Origin: Bacteroidales bacterium
GTDB lineage: Bacteria; Bacteroidota; Bacteroidia; Bacteroidales; F082
DNA length: 64,000 nt
NCBI GenBank assembly: GCA_024710405.1
Contig: JANJUV010000022.1
Span: forward strand, 1-64,000
Direction of reading: 5' to 3'
Position numbers and translations under genes: made by a program. Shown piece by piece: positions 1 through 10,500 of this stretch. Numbering within the stretch: position 1 is the first letter of the stretch; the number at the start of each line of letters is the position of its first letter. The notes under the pieces were generated by a model. It was not told the DNA's origin, did no database searches, and saw nothing but the letters and a program-made list of their open reading frames with translations.

Positions 1-141
1 GACCCGAGTGCGGGCGGCGGCCCCATTGGCGGCGGCGCACCCATCGGCACCGGCATCGGCATACTGCTCACCCTTGGAGCCGCCTATGGCGCCAAAAAGG
101 TGTACACTGCCTGGAAGAAGCGGGAAGACCTCGAGGAGTAG
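1..141 (+). CDS. C-terminal end of a surface protein with a Gly-rich/TM/basic sorting tail (partial)
   Basis: The reading frame is open from the first base to the TAG at 139-141, giving 46 residues without a start. It begins with a Gly/Pro-rich stretch (DPSAGGGPIGGGAPIG), then about 16 hydrophobic small residues (GIGILLTLGAAYGAKK) and a charged tail ending in KKREDLEE. This architecture (Gly-rich linker with an API motif, one transmembrane helix, Lys/Arg cluster) is that of Bacteroidota C-terminal protein-sorting signals of the PID-CTERM kind. The family name is from memory and the usual APID is API-Gly here. The main body of the protein lies outside the window, so its function is unknown. 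Confidence 0.7.
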   Translation, partial: DPSAGGGPIGGGAPIGTGIGILLTLGAAYGAKKVYTAWKKREDLEE

Positions 142-148
142 GTTCTAG

Positions 149-218
149 TTACTGGTTACTGGTTGCTGGTTGCTGGTTACTGGTTACTGGTTGCTGGTTG
201 CTGGATACTGGTTACTAT
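149..218. repeat. Tandem heptanucleotide array TTACTGG/TTGCTGG
   Basis: Ten contiguous 7-bp units run without interruption. The first eight follow a strict order: two TTACTGG, two TTGCTGG, two TTACTGG, two TTGCTGG. This gives a higher-order 28-bp period. The last two units (ATACTGG, TTACTAT) are degenerate. The array starts 8 bp after the stop codon of the upstream partial gene and is non-coding by position. Confidence 0.9.
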
Positions 219-238
219 TTGTTGAAACTATGTTTTGG

Positions 239-279
239 ATTCAGAGTTTCGGGTTGAGTTTCAGCCCGGGGCTCTGAAT
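239..279. terminator. Stem-loop between convergent genes, probable terminator
   Basis: ATTCAGAG at 239-246 pairs perfectly with CTCTGAAT at 272-279. An inner CGGG (250-253)/CCCG (265-268) stem is nested inside. On the plus strand the hairpin is followed by a T-rich tract from about 280. It sits between two convergent genes, so a terminator, possibly bidirectional, is the simplest reading. The loop is larger than in a textbook terminator. Confidence 0.5.
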
Positions 280-285
280 TCTTTT

Positions 286-369
286 ATTCTTGTTTCTTGT
301 TCCTTGTTTCTTGTTTCTTGTTTCTTGTTTCTTGTTTCTTGTTTCTTGTTTCTTGTTACTTGTTACTTA
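286..369. repeat. Tandem heptanucleotide array TTTCTTG
   Basis: About twelve 7-bp units, mostly TTTCTTG, with TTCCTTG at 300-306 and TTACTTG/TTACTTA at the right end. The last unit (363-369) contains the stop codon of the convergent histidine kinase. On the transcript of that kinase the repeat reads as AAGTAAC/AAGAAAC units. Same unit length as the array at 149-218 but a different sequence. Confidence 0.9.
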
Positions 370-2523
370 TTCGTGAACAGGAATGTGAAGTGTGAACCTG
401 GTTCCCTGGCCGGGATTACTGGATATTTCAAGACTTATGTTGTTCTTTTCTGCAAACTCCTTGACAATCAGCAAACCGAGTCCGGTACCTTTCTCATCCT
501 TAGTGCCTTTGGAAGTATAAAATGTGTTGTTATTAATCACCATATCAACTTCTTCTCCTGTCATTCCCCTGCCGTTGTCGGTGATACTGACAGCAGTGAA
601 GTCAGGTTGTTTGTCAGCTGTAAGAACAATTCGGCCGTTTTCTTCGGTAAATTTAATTGCATTGTTGATCAGGTTGCGGAAAATGACCCGGGCCATATCT
701 TTATCAACGTATCCTGTAAGATCGTTGGCAATTTCATTCTGAACGGTAATCGATTTATTATCTGCACGTGACGCCAGAAATGCGATCTCCTCTGCGGCGA
801 TATCTTTCAAATCATAATATCCCGGTCTGTATTGAAGCTGCCCCCGTTGGTCCATGGCCCATGTCATCAGATTTTCGATCAGGCTGTAAGTGTTTGAGCT
901 TTGTTTGTACAAACCTTCAAGAATCCGCTTCTTTTCATCATCAGGAGTTGCATCAAAATCTTCAGCAAGCAATTGCAGAAATCCCAGCATGCTGCTAAAC
1001 GGGCTTCTTAAATCATGAGCAATGAGTGAAAATAATTTGTCCTTGGTGCTGATGGTTTCCTCCAGCTCTGCATTCTGTATCTGGAACTTTTCGTTCAGAA
1101 GCACCAGACGTTCATTGCTCTTCCTGAATCTTGTCCTGCTCTTGAGCACTATAACAACCAATAATATCAGAAGTAATATGGCCAGACCGCTAAACATACC
1201 AAGATAAAACTGAAGCCTGATCGTTTTGGATTTATTCTCGTTTTCTTTCTTTAAACTTATGTTCTCAAGTTCTTTACGCTCAGTTTCATAGCGTGTTTGT
1301 ATATCCATCACATATTGTCTGTGATTAAACTCGTTAATTGAGTCGTTCATGTGCATGAGTTTACGGCTAAACTCCAGCGCTTTCAAGGGTTTCCCTAATT
1401 TCTCATAAACCAGTGAAAGATCTCGGTAAGTATCAAGCAAGGTAATTTGGTGGCCCGATTGCAAGGCAATATTAAGTGCATTGACCAACTGTGGCTCTGC
1501 CTTGGCATATTGCTGATTATCTGTATACAGTGAACCCAGTGCGTAGTAGTTTAGCATTACTCCGAACAAGATATTATTTTCCACACATATTTTCATGGAT
1601 TCCTTGTAGGACAATTCTGCCATTTCCATATTGCCTCTTTTCTTGAAAATATTACCCAGATTCAGGTGGATTCTTGCCTGGTCGCGCGAAAGGTTGTTTT
1701 CAACGGCAATGTTCAACGAGGCTTTATACATTTCGAGGGCCTCATCGAGTCTGTTAAGGTCTTTGTATATGGTGCCCAGATTGTTATAGTTCATACTTAA
1801 GTCAACCAAAGCATTCAACTCTTTGTTAATAATTATCGCTCTTTCAAAATATTCAATTGATTTTTCCAGTTCGCCAAGGTTCTGGTTTATGATGCCAAGG
1901 TTATTCAGCACAATGGCAGCATTCTTCAGGTTCTTGCTCATTTCATAAAGTTTCAGAGCTTCAGAGTAATGGTCAAATGCCTTCCGAAGATCCCCTTTAC
2001 TGTCAAACACCATCCCCAGATTGTTATGTGTGGCTGCCTCCCAGTCCTTTGAACCTTTCTTTTCGCCTTTCAACAGATTGGTTTCAAAAAAATATATAGC
2101 GCTGTCGAAGGATTGAAACTCATGATGGAGCCTGCCCAACAAATTATTGACGAGAAATCGGGTGTGTTCACCCTTGTTTAAGGATAAGGCCATCCGTGCA
2201 TAATACATGGAAGAATCATTATTGCCGATGTTAATGTAGCAATTGCCTAAAACATAGTAAGCTTCAGCAAGCAATGTATCATTGTCAAGCATCCTGCATT
2301 GTTCAGCTGCTCTGATGGCAAATATTTTTCCTTGTTGCGGATTGCTTATGCTCAAATCCGACGCTTTATCAATCATTTGAACCAGCTCCGACAACCCCAT
2401 AACCTGTGGATCAGCCGATAGCCACTTCACATTCAAGAGTAAAGAAATCAGCAGAAATGTTTTGATTATCAGCGTTCTATGCAATAATAATCGTCTTGCT
2501 ACCGTGGTTGATGTCATGTTCAT
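367..2523 (-). CDS. TPR-repeat sensor histidine kinase
   Basis: A 718-residue membrane sensor kinase that would autophosphorylate on His and pass phosphate to an unidentified response regulator. Order of parts: signal/anchor segment at about 13-37, tetratricopeptide repeats over roughly 80-400 (recurrent NNLG...Y..AL patterns), a transmembrane helix near 439-461, a short coiled coil, the HisKA domain with the H-box IAHDLRSP (His503), and an HATPase_c domain with N-box NLINNAIKF (617-625), G1 DNGRGM (649-654) and G2 GTGLGLLI (679-686). No receiver or HTH domain is fused. A perfect TATATTTG -7 element lies about 30 bp upstream of the ATG at 2523; a second ATG two codons later is equally possible. 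The sensed signal is unknown; the periplasmic part is the TPR array. No partner regulator is adjacent. Confidence 0.93.
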   Translation of the reverse strand: MNMTSTTVARRLLLHRTLIIKTFLLISLLLNVKWLSADPQVMGLSELVQMIDKASDLSISNPQQGKIFAIRAAEQCRMLDNDTLLAEAYYVLGNCYINIGNNDSSMYYARMALSLNKGEHTRFLVNNLLGRLHHEFQSFDSAIYFFETNLLKGEKKGSKDWEAATHNNLGMVFDSKGDLRKAFDHYSEALKLYEMSKNLKNAAIVLNNLGIINQNLGELEKSIEYFERAIIINKELNALVDLSMNYNNLGTIYKDLNRLDEALEMYKASLNIAVENNLSRDQARIHLNLGNIFKKRGNMEMAELSYKESMKICVENNILFGVMLNYYALGSLYTDNQQYAKAEPQLVNALNIALQSGHQITLLDTYRDLSLVYEKLGKPLKALEFSRKLMHMNDSINEFNHRQYVMDIQTRYETERKELENISLKKENENKSKTIRLQFYLGMFSGLAILLLILLVVIVLKSRTRFRKSNERLVLLNEKFQIQNAELEETISTKDKLFSLIAHDLRSPFSSMLGFLQLLAEDFDATPDDEKKRILEGLYKQSSNTYSLIENLMTWAMDQRGQLQYRPGYYDLKDIAAEEIAFLASRADNKSITVQNEIANDLTGYVDKDMARVIFRNLINNAIKFTEENGRIVLTADKQPDFTAVSITDNGRGMTGEEVDMVINNNTFYTSKGTKDEKGTGLGLLIVKEFAEKNNISLEISSNPGQGTRFTLHIPVHE

Positions 2524-2552
2524 AAACTCCGTCTTTGTTACCCGACCTGTAA

Positions 2553-2560
2553 CAAATATA
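2553..2560 (-). promoter_or_regulatory. -7 promoter element of the histidine kinase
   Basis: Read on the minus strand this is TATATTTG, a perfect match to TAnnTTTG. The expected transcript start is near 2547, giving a leader of about 24 nt before the ATG at 2523. No convincing -33 TTG was seen at the right distance. Confidence 0.55.
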
Positions 2561-2769
2561 CGAAGAAATTCTTCTTTTGCTGCGCACTTTCAAAACTTTC
2601 ACCATCAGATTAACCGTAATCAGTGGCTTTATTCACATGACCCCTTAATTGGATGTTCATACCGGAGGTATTGATCTTAAAATAAAACTATGAATATTTT
2701 GACTATGTGACACTTAACTTATTTGCTGAGGGTGGCTTGTATGAATATTACATTACTTTTTTACCTGAA

Positions 2770-2801
2770 TTTGCGTTTTGATCGCGAATACTATAATTTT
2801 G
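2770..2801 (+). promoter_or_regulatory. Bacteroidota-type promoter of the subtilisin-like protease gene
   Basis: TTTG at 2770-2773, a 20-bp spacer, then TAATTTTG at 2794-2801. Both elements and the spacing match the Bacteroidota -33/-7 consensus. Predicted transcription start about 2808, 28 nt before the ATG at 2836. Confidence 0.75.
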
Positions 2802-2835
2802 ATCAAAAATAACAACAGGCCAACCCAACATTTCC

Positions 2836-5800
2836 ATGAAAAATATCGTCACAGTTTTATTTGCATTCGTGTGTTTTTCGGGCTATGCGCAAAAACAGGA
2901 TGCTACCCGTAAAGAGGATCTGCTGCGTTTTGCAGCTGAAAAAAAACAGGTTGAAGAACGACTTAAAGCTGAAGCAATGCGTATAGCTGATTCGTTAGGT
3001 CTTGTTAAATGGTTTGAAGATGCAGGCGGAAAAACCATGGAACTGATGAAGTTTCAGGAAGGCATGCCTTTTTACTATGTAACTGACAACCTCAACTCGG
3101 CCAAAACTATGTCATCTGATGATGTCTGGCCCGGAGGCTCGGCAGGTCTGAGTCTTACAGGAGCCGGGATGACACTGGGTGTTTGGGATGGCGGTTCAAC
3201 GCGTATAACCCATCAGGAATTTGGCGGCAGGGCTGTGCAGTCTGATGCTGCAGCCTCGCCCAGCAACCATGCCACACACGTGGGCGGCACCATGATTGCC
3301 GCCGGTGTGGATGCAGCCGCTAAGGGAATGTCGTATATGGCCAACCTGAACGCATATGACTGGACTTCTGATGCATCCGAGATGGCTACTGCCGCCGCCG
3401 GAGGTCTAAGGGTCTCTAACCACTCATATGGCTCTATCAGGGGATGGTATTCCTTTGGAGGCAGTTGGTATTGGTATGGAAATGTAGACTACAGCCCCGT
3501 TGAAGACTGGGGTTTTGGCTTTTATGGCACAGAAGCTGTCAGCTGGGACCAGATTATGGTGAATGCACCTTATTATCTGATTGTGAAATCAGCCGGAAAC
3601 GACCGGGGTGAAGGCCCCGGAGATGGCGGCGCTTCGGGTCATTATGTATGGAACGGAGTGCAGTGGATATGGTCAACTGACGTGCGGCAAATAGACGGTG
3701 GGCCGACAGGATATGATTGTCTGCCTTTTACCAGTTCCGCCAAAAACATCATTACTGTGGGAGCTGTAAATGATATACCGGGTGGATATACACAAGCCTC
3801 CGATGTGGTCATGAGTTCGTTCAGCGGATGGGGCCCCACCGACGACGGACGCATCAAACCCGACCTTGTCGCCAACGGAATCAGTCTATATTCGACTTAT
3901 AACTCTGCTGACAATGCTTATGGGAGCATGAGCGGTACCTCTATGGCAAGTCCGAGTATTTCAGGCTCGGTTGGCTTGTTGCTGCAACATTACAACAACC
4001 TGAACGGAAACACAATGATCAGGTCGTCAACCATGAAAGCATTGCTGATACACACTGCTGATGAAGCAGGTGCTGCCGCCGGACCCGACTACAGATTTGG
4101 CTGGGGGCTGGTAAACACCCGGAAAGCTGCTGAGCTGATGACAGATGATGATAATGCAGGCAGTGATGTCTTTATACGTGAACTTACCATCAACCAGGGA
4201 CAGGAGATCGTGATTCCCGTTACAGCCGAAGGAAACGCTCCCCTCCGGGCAACCATTGTATGGACTGATCTTCCCGGAACACCTCCCGCATTTGCACTCG
4301 ATCCGGCCAATCTGATGCTGGTAAACGATCTGGACCTGCGCATCCAAAAACCGGACAATAGCCTTGAACAACCTTATATCCTTGATCCCGCAAACCCCGC
4401 CAACGCTGCAACAACCGGTGACAATTTCCGCGACAACGTTGAGATGGTGCACATCGCTTCGCCAACAGCTCAAGCGGTATATCAGATAAAAATAACCCAC
4501 AAAGGCACATTAACAGGCGGCAGTCAGAATTTTTCGCTGATCATAAGCGGAAACATGGCCGATGCCAACGACCCGGTTAATTTTGCCGCAACCGCGCCGG
4601 ATGCAAGTACAGTTAACCTTAGCTGGGGACTTAATGCCAATAGCGACGATGTTATACTATTGTGGTCGTCCACACCGACATTTGGTGCATTGACGGACGG
4701 CAATACTTACCATATAGGACAATATATTACCGGTGGTGGAACAGTACTCTATCAGGGAGGTCTTACAAGCTTCTCACATACCGAAAGGGTTGGCAATACA
4801 GCCTATTACTACAAAATCTTCTCCAATGATGGAATCAACAACTACTCTTTAGGCAGGCAAATCCAGGAAACCACACCCGGAGAGGGTCCCTATCACCGGC
4901 CAAGGCAATTACAGGCAGCCTCAGGAAACAACACCGATGTTCAGCTGAACTGGTTGTCGCCCCCCATGGAAGATGGTTTTGAGACCTATACCAATTTCAA
5001 CCTCACTTTCGGTAACTGGACACAGGTGGATGGTGACGGCAGTCCCACATATACTATTAATGCACATACTTTTCCAAACCAGGGATATACAGGCTCATTC
5101 ATTATCTTCAATCCTTCACAGGTGACGCCACCCATGACCGGTGATAATGCCATCCAGCCTTATTCCGGTAGTAAATTCGCCGCCTGCTTTTCTGCAACCA
5201 TACCTCCGAACAACGATTGGCTGATTACACCAAAACTTAAAATAGTAAGCGGCGATATGCTCAAATTCAGAGCAAAAAGCTATACCGCCACCTATGGCCT
5301 CGAACGCTTTAAGGTTGGGGTTTCTACAACCGGTACACTGCCGGCCAACTTCACCATAATTTCAGCAGGACCCTATCTTGAAGCCCCAACTTCGTGGACG
5401 GAATACACCTATGATCTTACTGCCTACGACGGTATGGAAGTGTACCTTGCCATTCAATGCGTCTCCAATGATGCATTTATTTTCATGCTGGATAATTTTT
5501 ACGTCACCGATGGTCTGGGCAACATAATCTTCTCCATGTTTGAGGATGACACAGAAAACGACCAATCTGACCCTGCTTATCGCAATGCAGCTAAAGCAAT
5601 ATCCTCCAAACCCGGCCCTGTAGCATCATCAGAAAACCGTTCATTTTCCACCTATAAAGTTTTCCGTGACGGTGTCGAAATAGCAGATGTGAATGCGTTC
5701 AGCTACACAGATATTAATCCCGGCAACGGAACACATGAATACACTGTTCAGGCTGTGTTTACGAATCCTTCAGCTACTTCGGAAGAAACAGAAACAGAAG

Positions 5801-7377
5801 AAGCGCAAACCGGGTTAATCATTTGGACCGGTACAGCCAACAATTCATGGATTAACTCAGCAAACTGGAACACCAACAATGTGCCTGCCGCAACCAATCC
5901 CGTTAAGATTCCTGTCACAGCCAATAATCCGGTACTTTCCACGGCCGAAACAATCCAAAGCCTGACCATCGAAAGCGGAGCAGCGTTTACGATAGCTCCG
6001 GCAGGCAGGCTAACCGTGGGCGAGTTTATCAATAACCAGGCAGGCAACGACGGCCTGATCATTCAGTCTGATGCCACAGGCAGCGGCTCACTCATACACC
6101 AGACCGATTATGTGCAGGGTACTGTTCAGCGTTACATAGCCGGAAGCGACAACCCCTCAGTGACACGCTACCACCAGGTGGTCGTTCCGCAAACACCATC
6201 GTCTAACCCCTTGTCCGGGATATTTACCGGCTCCTACCTGTATCGGTTTGACGGAAACCAAAGCCCGGGCAGCGAATGGATTGGTTTTGGCCCTGCCACA
6301 TCCACCCCGCTTACAGTAGATCAGGGTTATCTTCTTTGGTACACAGGCAACCAGACAACTTACAATTACCTAGGTTTTCTGAACAATGGAAGCTTCACGG
6401 CCAGCACTCCCACAACAGCTACCGACCGTTTCAGCTTAGCACCTAACCCCTACCCTTCGGCCATTGACTGGGATGCAGCCTCAGGATGGACACGATCGGG
6501 CCTGCTCGATGCCATCTGGATATGGAACCGGAATGCAAACAACTATGCCTCCTACATCAGTCAGGCCGGAACCAACGGAGGAAGCCGCTATATCGCTTCC
6601 GGACAGTCGTTTTTCGTCAGATCGAATGCAGCGAGCGCTTCTCTGAGCATGAACAATAATGTCCGCACCCATAGCAATCAGGTGTTTTTCTCTACCGATG
6701 ACCAAAGCAATCAGTTGAGACTATCTGTTTCTGCTTCAACTGGTTCTGATGAAATATTATTAAGGTTTATGCCTGAAACAGGGCTCAACTTTGATCCGGA
6801 AGCTGATGTGCAGAAACTCAGAGGAGGCCAGACTGCTCCGCAACTGTTTACGCTTTCAACTGATCATGAGGAACTTTCAATACAGTCGTTTGCATACACA
6901 GGACCACTGATGCAGATCCCTGTTTCATTCGAAATGCCTCTTGCTGAAATTGTACAGATGCAAATAACTGGTGCCGAAAGTTTTAACGGACAATTTGCTT
7001 TCCTTCTGGAAGACAAAATAACCGGTCAGCTTATTGATCTTTCAAAAACGAACCCTGTTGTATTTGCGCACAATCCCGACAATGATGTCAACAGATTTAT
7101 AGTGTACATCCACGACCTGACAGGAATAGCTGATGCAGGGGATAAGGAGACGCCTGTCATTTTGGTGCATAATGGTTTTATCTACATCCATCTTCCCGCT
7201 CATGTTTCGGGTCAGGTCACTGTCCAAATCACAGATGCCACCGGTAAGCTTGTCCATCAGTCTGAGGCACGTGCTGAAAAAACGATCAGGCTGGCTCCGG
7301 ATGTCAACGCAGGAATGTATCTGGTGCGGCTTGTTTATTCTGAAAATGTTTATAGTCAGAAAGTTATCATAAACTAA
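2836..7377 (+). CDS. Secreted subtilisin-like (S8) protease with T9SS type A sorting domain
   Basis: A 1513-residue serine endopeptidase exported by Sec and then by the type IX system. Signal peptide at 1-18 (ends GYA-Q). The S8 catalytic domain covers about 100-430: Asp118 (GVWDGGS), His145 (NHATHVGG), oxyanion Asn255 (KSAGND) and Ser369 (GTSMASP). A jelly-roll domain follows at about 438-575, then fibronectin-III-like segments and a MAM/cleaved-adhesin-like domain containing NDWLITPKL near 794. The last 80 or so residues (from about 1430) form a T9SS type A sorting domain ending in YSQKVIIN. All triad residues are present, so it should be active outside the cell. It has its own promoter and is followed by another T9SS substrate. 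Substrate specificity cannot be told from sequence. Confidence 0.93.
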   Translation: MKNIVTVLFAFVCFSGYAQKQDATRKEDLLRFAAEKKQVEERLKAEAMRIADSLGLVKWFEDAGGKTMELMKFQEGMPFYYVTDNLNSAKTMSSDDVWPGGSAGLSLTGAGMTLGVWDGGSTRITHQEFGGRAVQSDAAASPSNHATHVGGTMIAAGVDAAAKGMSYMANLNAYDWTSDASEMATAAAGGLRVSNHSYGSIRGWYSFGGSWYWYGNVDYSPVEDWGFGFYGTEAVSWDQIMVNAPYYLIVKSAGNDRGEGPGDGGASGHYVWNGVQWIWSTDVRQIDGGPTGYDCLPFTSSAKNIITVGAVNDIPGGYTQASDVVMSSFSGWGPTDDGRIKPDLVANGISLYSTYNSADNAYGSMSGTSMASPSISGSVGLLLQHYNNLNGNTMIRSSTMKALLIHTADEAGAAAGPDYRFGWGLVNTRKAAELMTDDDNAGSDVFIRELTINQGQEIVIPVTAEGNAPLRATIVWTDLPGTPPAFALDPANLMLVNDLDLRIQKPDNSLEQPYILDPANPANAATTGDNFRDNVEMVHIASPTAQAVYQIKITHKGTLTGGSQNFSLIISGNMADANDPVNFAATAPDASTVNLSWGLNANSDDVILLWSSTPTFGALTDGNTYHIGQYITGGGTVLYQGGLTSFSHTERVGNTAYYYKIFSNDGINNYSLGRQIQETTPGEGPYHRPRQLQAASGNNTDVQLNWLSPPMEDGFETYTNFNLTFGNWTQVDGDGSPTYTINAHTFPNQGYTGSFIIFNPSQVTPPMTGDNAIQPYSGSKFAACFSATIPPNNDWLITPKLKIVSGDMLKFRAKSYTATYGLERFKVGVSTTGTLPANFTIISAGPYLEAPTSWTEYTYDLTAYDGMEVYLAIQCVSNDAFIFMLDNFYVTDGLGNIIFSMFEDDTENDQSDPAYRNAAKAISSKPGPVASSENRSFSTYKVFRDGVEIADVNAFSYTDINPGNGTHEYTVQAVFTNPSATSEETETEEAQTGLIIWTGTANNSWINSANWNTNNVPAATNPVKIPVTANNPVLSTAETIQSLTIESGAAFTIAPAGRLTVGEFINNQAGNDGLIIQSDATGSGSLIHQTDYVQGTVQRYIAGSDNPSVTRYHQVVVPQTPSSNPLSGIFTGSYLYRFDGNQSPGSEWIGFGPATSTPLTVDQGYLLWYTGNQTTYNYLGFLNNGSFTASTPTTATDRFSLAPNPYPSAIDWDAASGWTRSGLLDAIWIWNRNANNYASYISQAGTNGGSRYIASGQSFFVRSNAASASLSMNNNVRTHSNQVFFSTDDQSNQLRLSVSASTGSDEILLRFMPETGLNFDPEADVQKLRGGQTAPQLFTLSTDHEELSIQSFAYTGPLMQIPVSFEMPLAEIVQMQITGAESFNGQFAFLLEDKITGQLIDLSKTNPVVFAHNPDNDVNRFIVYIHDLTGIADAGDKETPVILVHNGFIYIHLPAHVSGQVTVQITDATGKLVHQSEARAEKTIRLAPDVNAGMYLVRLVYSENVYSQKVIIN

Positions 7378-7459
7378 TGATTATTTGCGTGAAGGATTAA
7401 CCTGAGGATTGTTTACAATTAGTTCATATTTTATGAACTCTGCATCAATGTTTCCGTAT

Positions 7460-7467
7460 TAATTTTG
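7460..7467 (+). promoter_or_regulatory. -7 promoter element of the large T9SS protein gene
   Basis: TAATTTTG, a perfect TAnnTTTG, lies 70 bp upstream of the ATG at 7538. No clear -33 TTG is present at the usual spacing, so the call rests on one element. Confidence 0.5.
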
Positions 7468-7537
7468 CAACTCTTAAAACTGCATTAATCCGGACATAAA
7501 CGGTTGCTCTTACTCAAACTGAAAGCATGATTTCCAT

Positions 7538-10500
7538 ATGCCGTCAAACTGGCTTTTCATTCTGAACTTTGTAACGCGTTATGCTCGTTTATTCCTGATT
7601 TTTTCACTTTTTCTGTCTGCTTCAGTTGTCCTGAAGTCCCAGCAGATTGTGGTCAGCAGCTATTTCAATGCTGCAAGTCCGAACGATGAATGGTCTGAAT
7701 TATTGGTCATTGAAGACAACCTCGACATCAGAAACTGGACCTTTCGTGATAATAATTCCAACCAAAACGGATGGCAACCAGAAATAACCTTCACAAACAT
7801 AGACTTCTGGAATAATCTCCGCTCGGGAACAGTTATAATTATCTGGCACAGAGTTCTGAACGCTAATGTGCCTCCTGTCCCTAATCCTGTGGATGTCAAC
7901 AAGTCAGATGGATATATTCAAGTGTCCGCCAATGATGGAACATATTTTTCGGGAGGTAGTTTTGGAGACAACAGGACGCTCAATATTGCCGCACCCGGCG
8001 ACCTGCTTCAGATCAGAAATGCTTCAGGTACACATATCCATGCATTGGGACATATTGCAACAGTGCCTGTTATTGGCAGCTTTAATGAAATACCTGCTTC
8101 ATTACCAAAATTAAATCTCAGCCAGACTATTGTAAACCTTGAAGCTGTAATGGTTTTCCCAGGAACCTCCATTGCTGAATACGGAACCAATAGTCCCCAA
8201 AGTGGAACCACCTGGGCTACCAAAAGTACAACCACAACTTTCGGATTGCCGAACAATAACCCATCTGCTCCGTCAGAGTCAAACAGCAACTACTGGAGGT
8301 CGTTGAGGCAACCACAATGGGCAAGTCCGACCCTGACAGGTGTGCTTAACGCCGGAAACACTTCAGTGACACTTAACTGGAACACATTAACCGATCCCTT
8401 TCCTTCAGACCTTACACAAGGTTATATCATACTTCGCAACACAACTAATTCCTTTGCGGATCCATCAGACGGCACCACCTACACCGTGGGCAACACCATT
8501 GGTGGAGCAACCGTTATTGCGGTAATTTCAGGCTCAAACGAGAATAGTTTTACAGACAACAACAATGTTGGTTGTAATGAAATAGTTTATTACCGTATCT
8601 ATGGTTATCGTTACGCGACCGACAACCTCCAGGGCAATGGTTTTCATGTTGCACGCGGAAGGGCATACAACGAAAATTTCGCATCAACCAGTGTCTCCGG
8701 GCCACAGGACCAGTTTATTACCGCTTCTGTCAATCCAACTGTGGCCTCCATTTGTTTGGGCGAAAATGCAAGTTTTATGTGCAGCCACAATGGTGTGGGC
8801 GTTTTGCAATTTCAATGGCAGGTGGATCAGGGTAGTGGATGGAATGACGTGACTGATGGAGCACTGTATAATGGATCCAGTACCGAAACACTGCAAATCA
8901 CCAATCCCGGCATTGGCATGAATGGTTATCTCTACCGCTGCAGGATAAGTCCTGAGTGCGGGCCACTTGCGTTTACTCCTCCTGCCACGCTCAGCATAAC
9001 TGCAGCACCGGTTGCACCGACTTCCGCAACTGTCACTCCACAGATTATTTGCGAATCCGATGGAGGTAATATTACCCTGACGGCAATTGGCGGATCAGGA
9101 ACTGAATTAAGATGGTACACAGGAGGTTGCCAGGTGATTCTGGTTGGCACAGGAAACAATTTGGTTTTAGCCTCCCCAACTGTTACTACAACATATTATG
9201 CGCTTTGGGCAACTGATAATTGCGGCATTTCATCATGTGTGTCAGTAACTGTTGATGTTGACCTGCTGCCTACCCAGGCCAACGCCGGAAGTGATGCCAC
9301 ACATTGCGGAAACACAGCCAACCTCTCGGGCAACAACCCGGCAGTCGGAACCGGGCTCTGGACTCAGGTTTCGGGACCGGGAACCACAACCTTCGGCGAC
9401 CCGACTTTGTATAATTCGTCTGTATCGGTTTCTGCTCAAGGAACTTATGTTTATCGCTGGACAATCAGCACTTCGGGTCTGTGCCCGGATTCGGAAGATG
9501 AGGTAACACATGATTTTTTTAACCAGCCCACAACGAGCCAGGCAGGTCCCGACCAGGCACTTTGTGCCGTTTTAAGCACTAATTTACAGGCAAATACTCC
9601 GGTTTTTGGAAGCGGAGTCTGGACACAGATAAGCGGCGGCACTTTGAATATTGCTGATCCTTCCAACCCGCTTACCCAAATTAATGCCGGCACTTACGGA
9701 GCCTTTACACTAAGATGGACAATCACCAACGGCAACTGCAGCCCCAGTCAGGATGACGTTACTATTGTGTTCAGCAATGCAATCACCGTAAATCCGACAA
9801 GTAACAGTCCGGTTTGCGAAACAGGAGTGATTGAACTTTATTGTGATATTGGCAACGCCACGTACCTCTGGAACGGTCCGGACGGATTTGTTTCTGCCGA
9901 TCAGAATCCCGTCATCACAAATGCAGGTCTGAACAATGCCGGAAGCTATACCGTAACAGTGTCGGGCATACCCGGAGGTTGCCCCACCACAAGCAACAGC
10001 ACCGTTGTTGCAGTTGCCCCAACCCCCACAACAGGGCCTGTTACTCCTGCGGATGGAACCAACTGCACGGGCTCGCTGGTAACATACAGTGTAAATGGAC
10101 TTGATGGATCAACCTACCTCTGGACGGTCACCGGGGGAACTGTCCAGCCTCCGGGTAATACGGCAGTGGTTGATATTCTTTGGGGCAACACCCCCGGAAT
10201 TTACAATATAACCGTAACACAAACCTCAGCAGCCGGGTGTGTTGCAGAAACAGTTGGTACTTCAGCAGAACTCATTGAAGCTCCCACAGCTTTTGCAGGG
10301 ACGGATGACGGCATTTGTCAGGGCGAAGATTACTTGTTGGATGAAGCAACCGCAAGTAATTACACTTTTGTTATCTGGACAAGTAGTGGCGACGGTTCAT
10401 TCAGCGATGCAGCTGCGCTCAACACAACTTACATTCCCGGACCAAATGACAATAATAATGGCGGTGCAACATTAACACTAACAGCCGGCAATACAGCTAC

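Larger units (their letters stand above)
2524..2835. other. Divergent intergenic region with promoters for both neighbours
   Basis: A 312-bp gap between the divergently transcribed histidine kinase and the secreted protease. It holds a perfect -7 box for each direction (2553-2560 minus, 2770-2801 plus). No ORF or RNA gene was recognised in the AT-rich middle part. Confidence 0.7.

Noticed and set aside
235-771. Plus-strand open frame starting in the heptamer array and running into the kinase gene
   Set aside because: Its N-terminal part is only the translated repeat (LVSCFLF units) and the rest is antisense to the histidine kinase.
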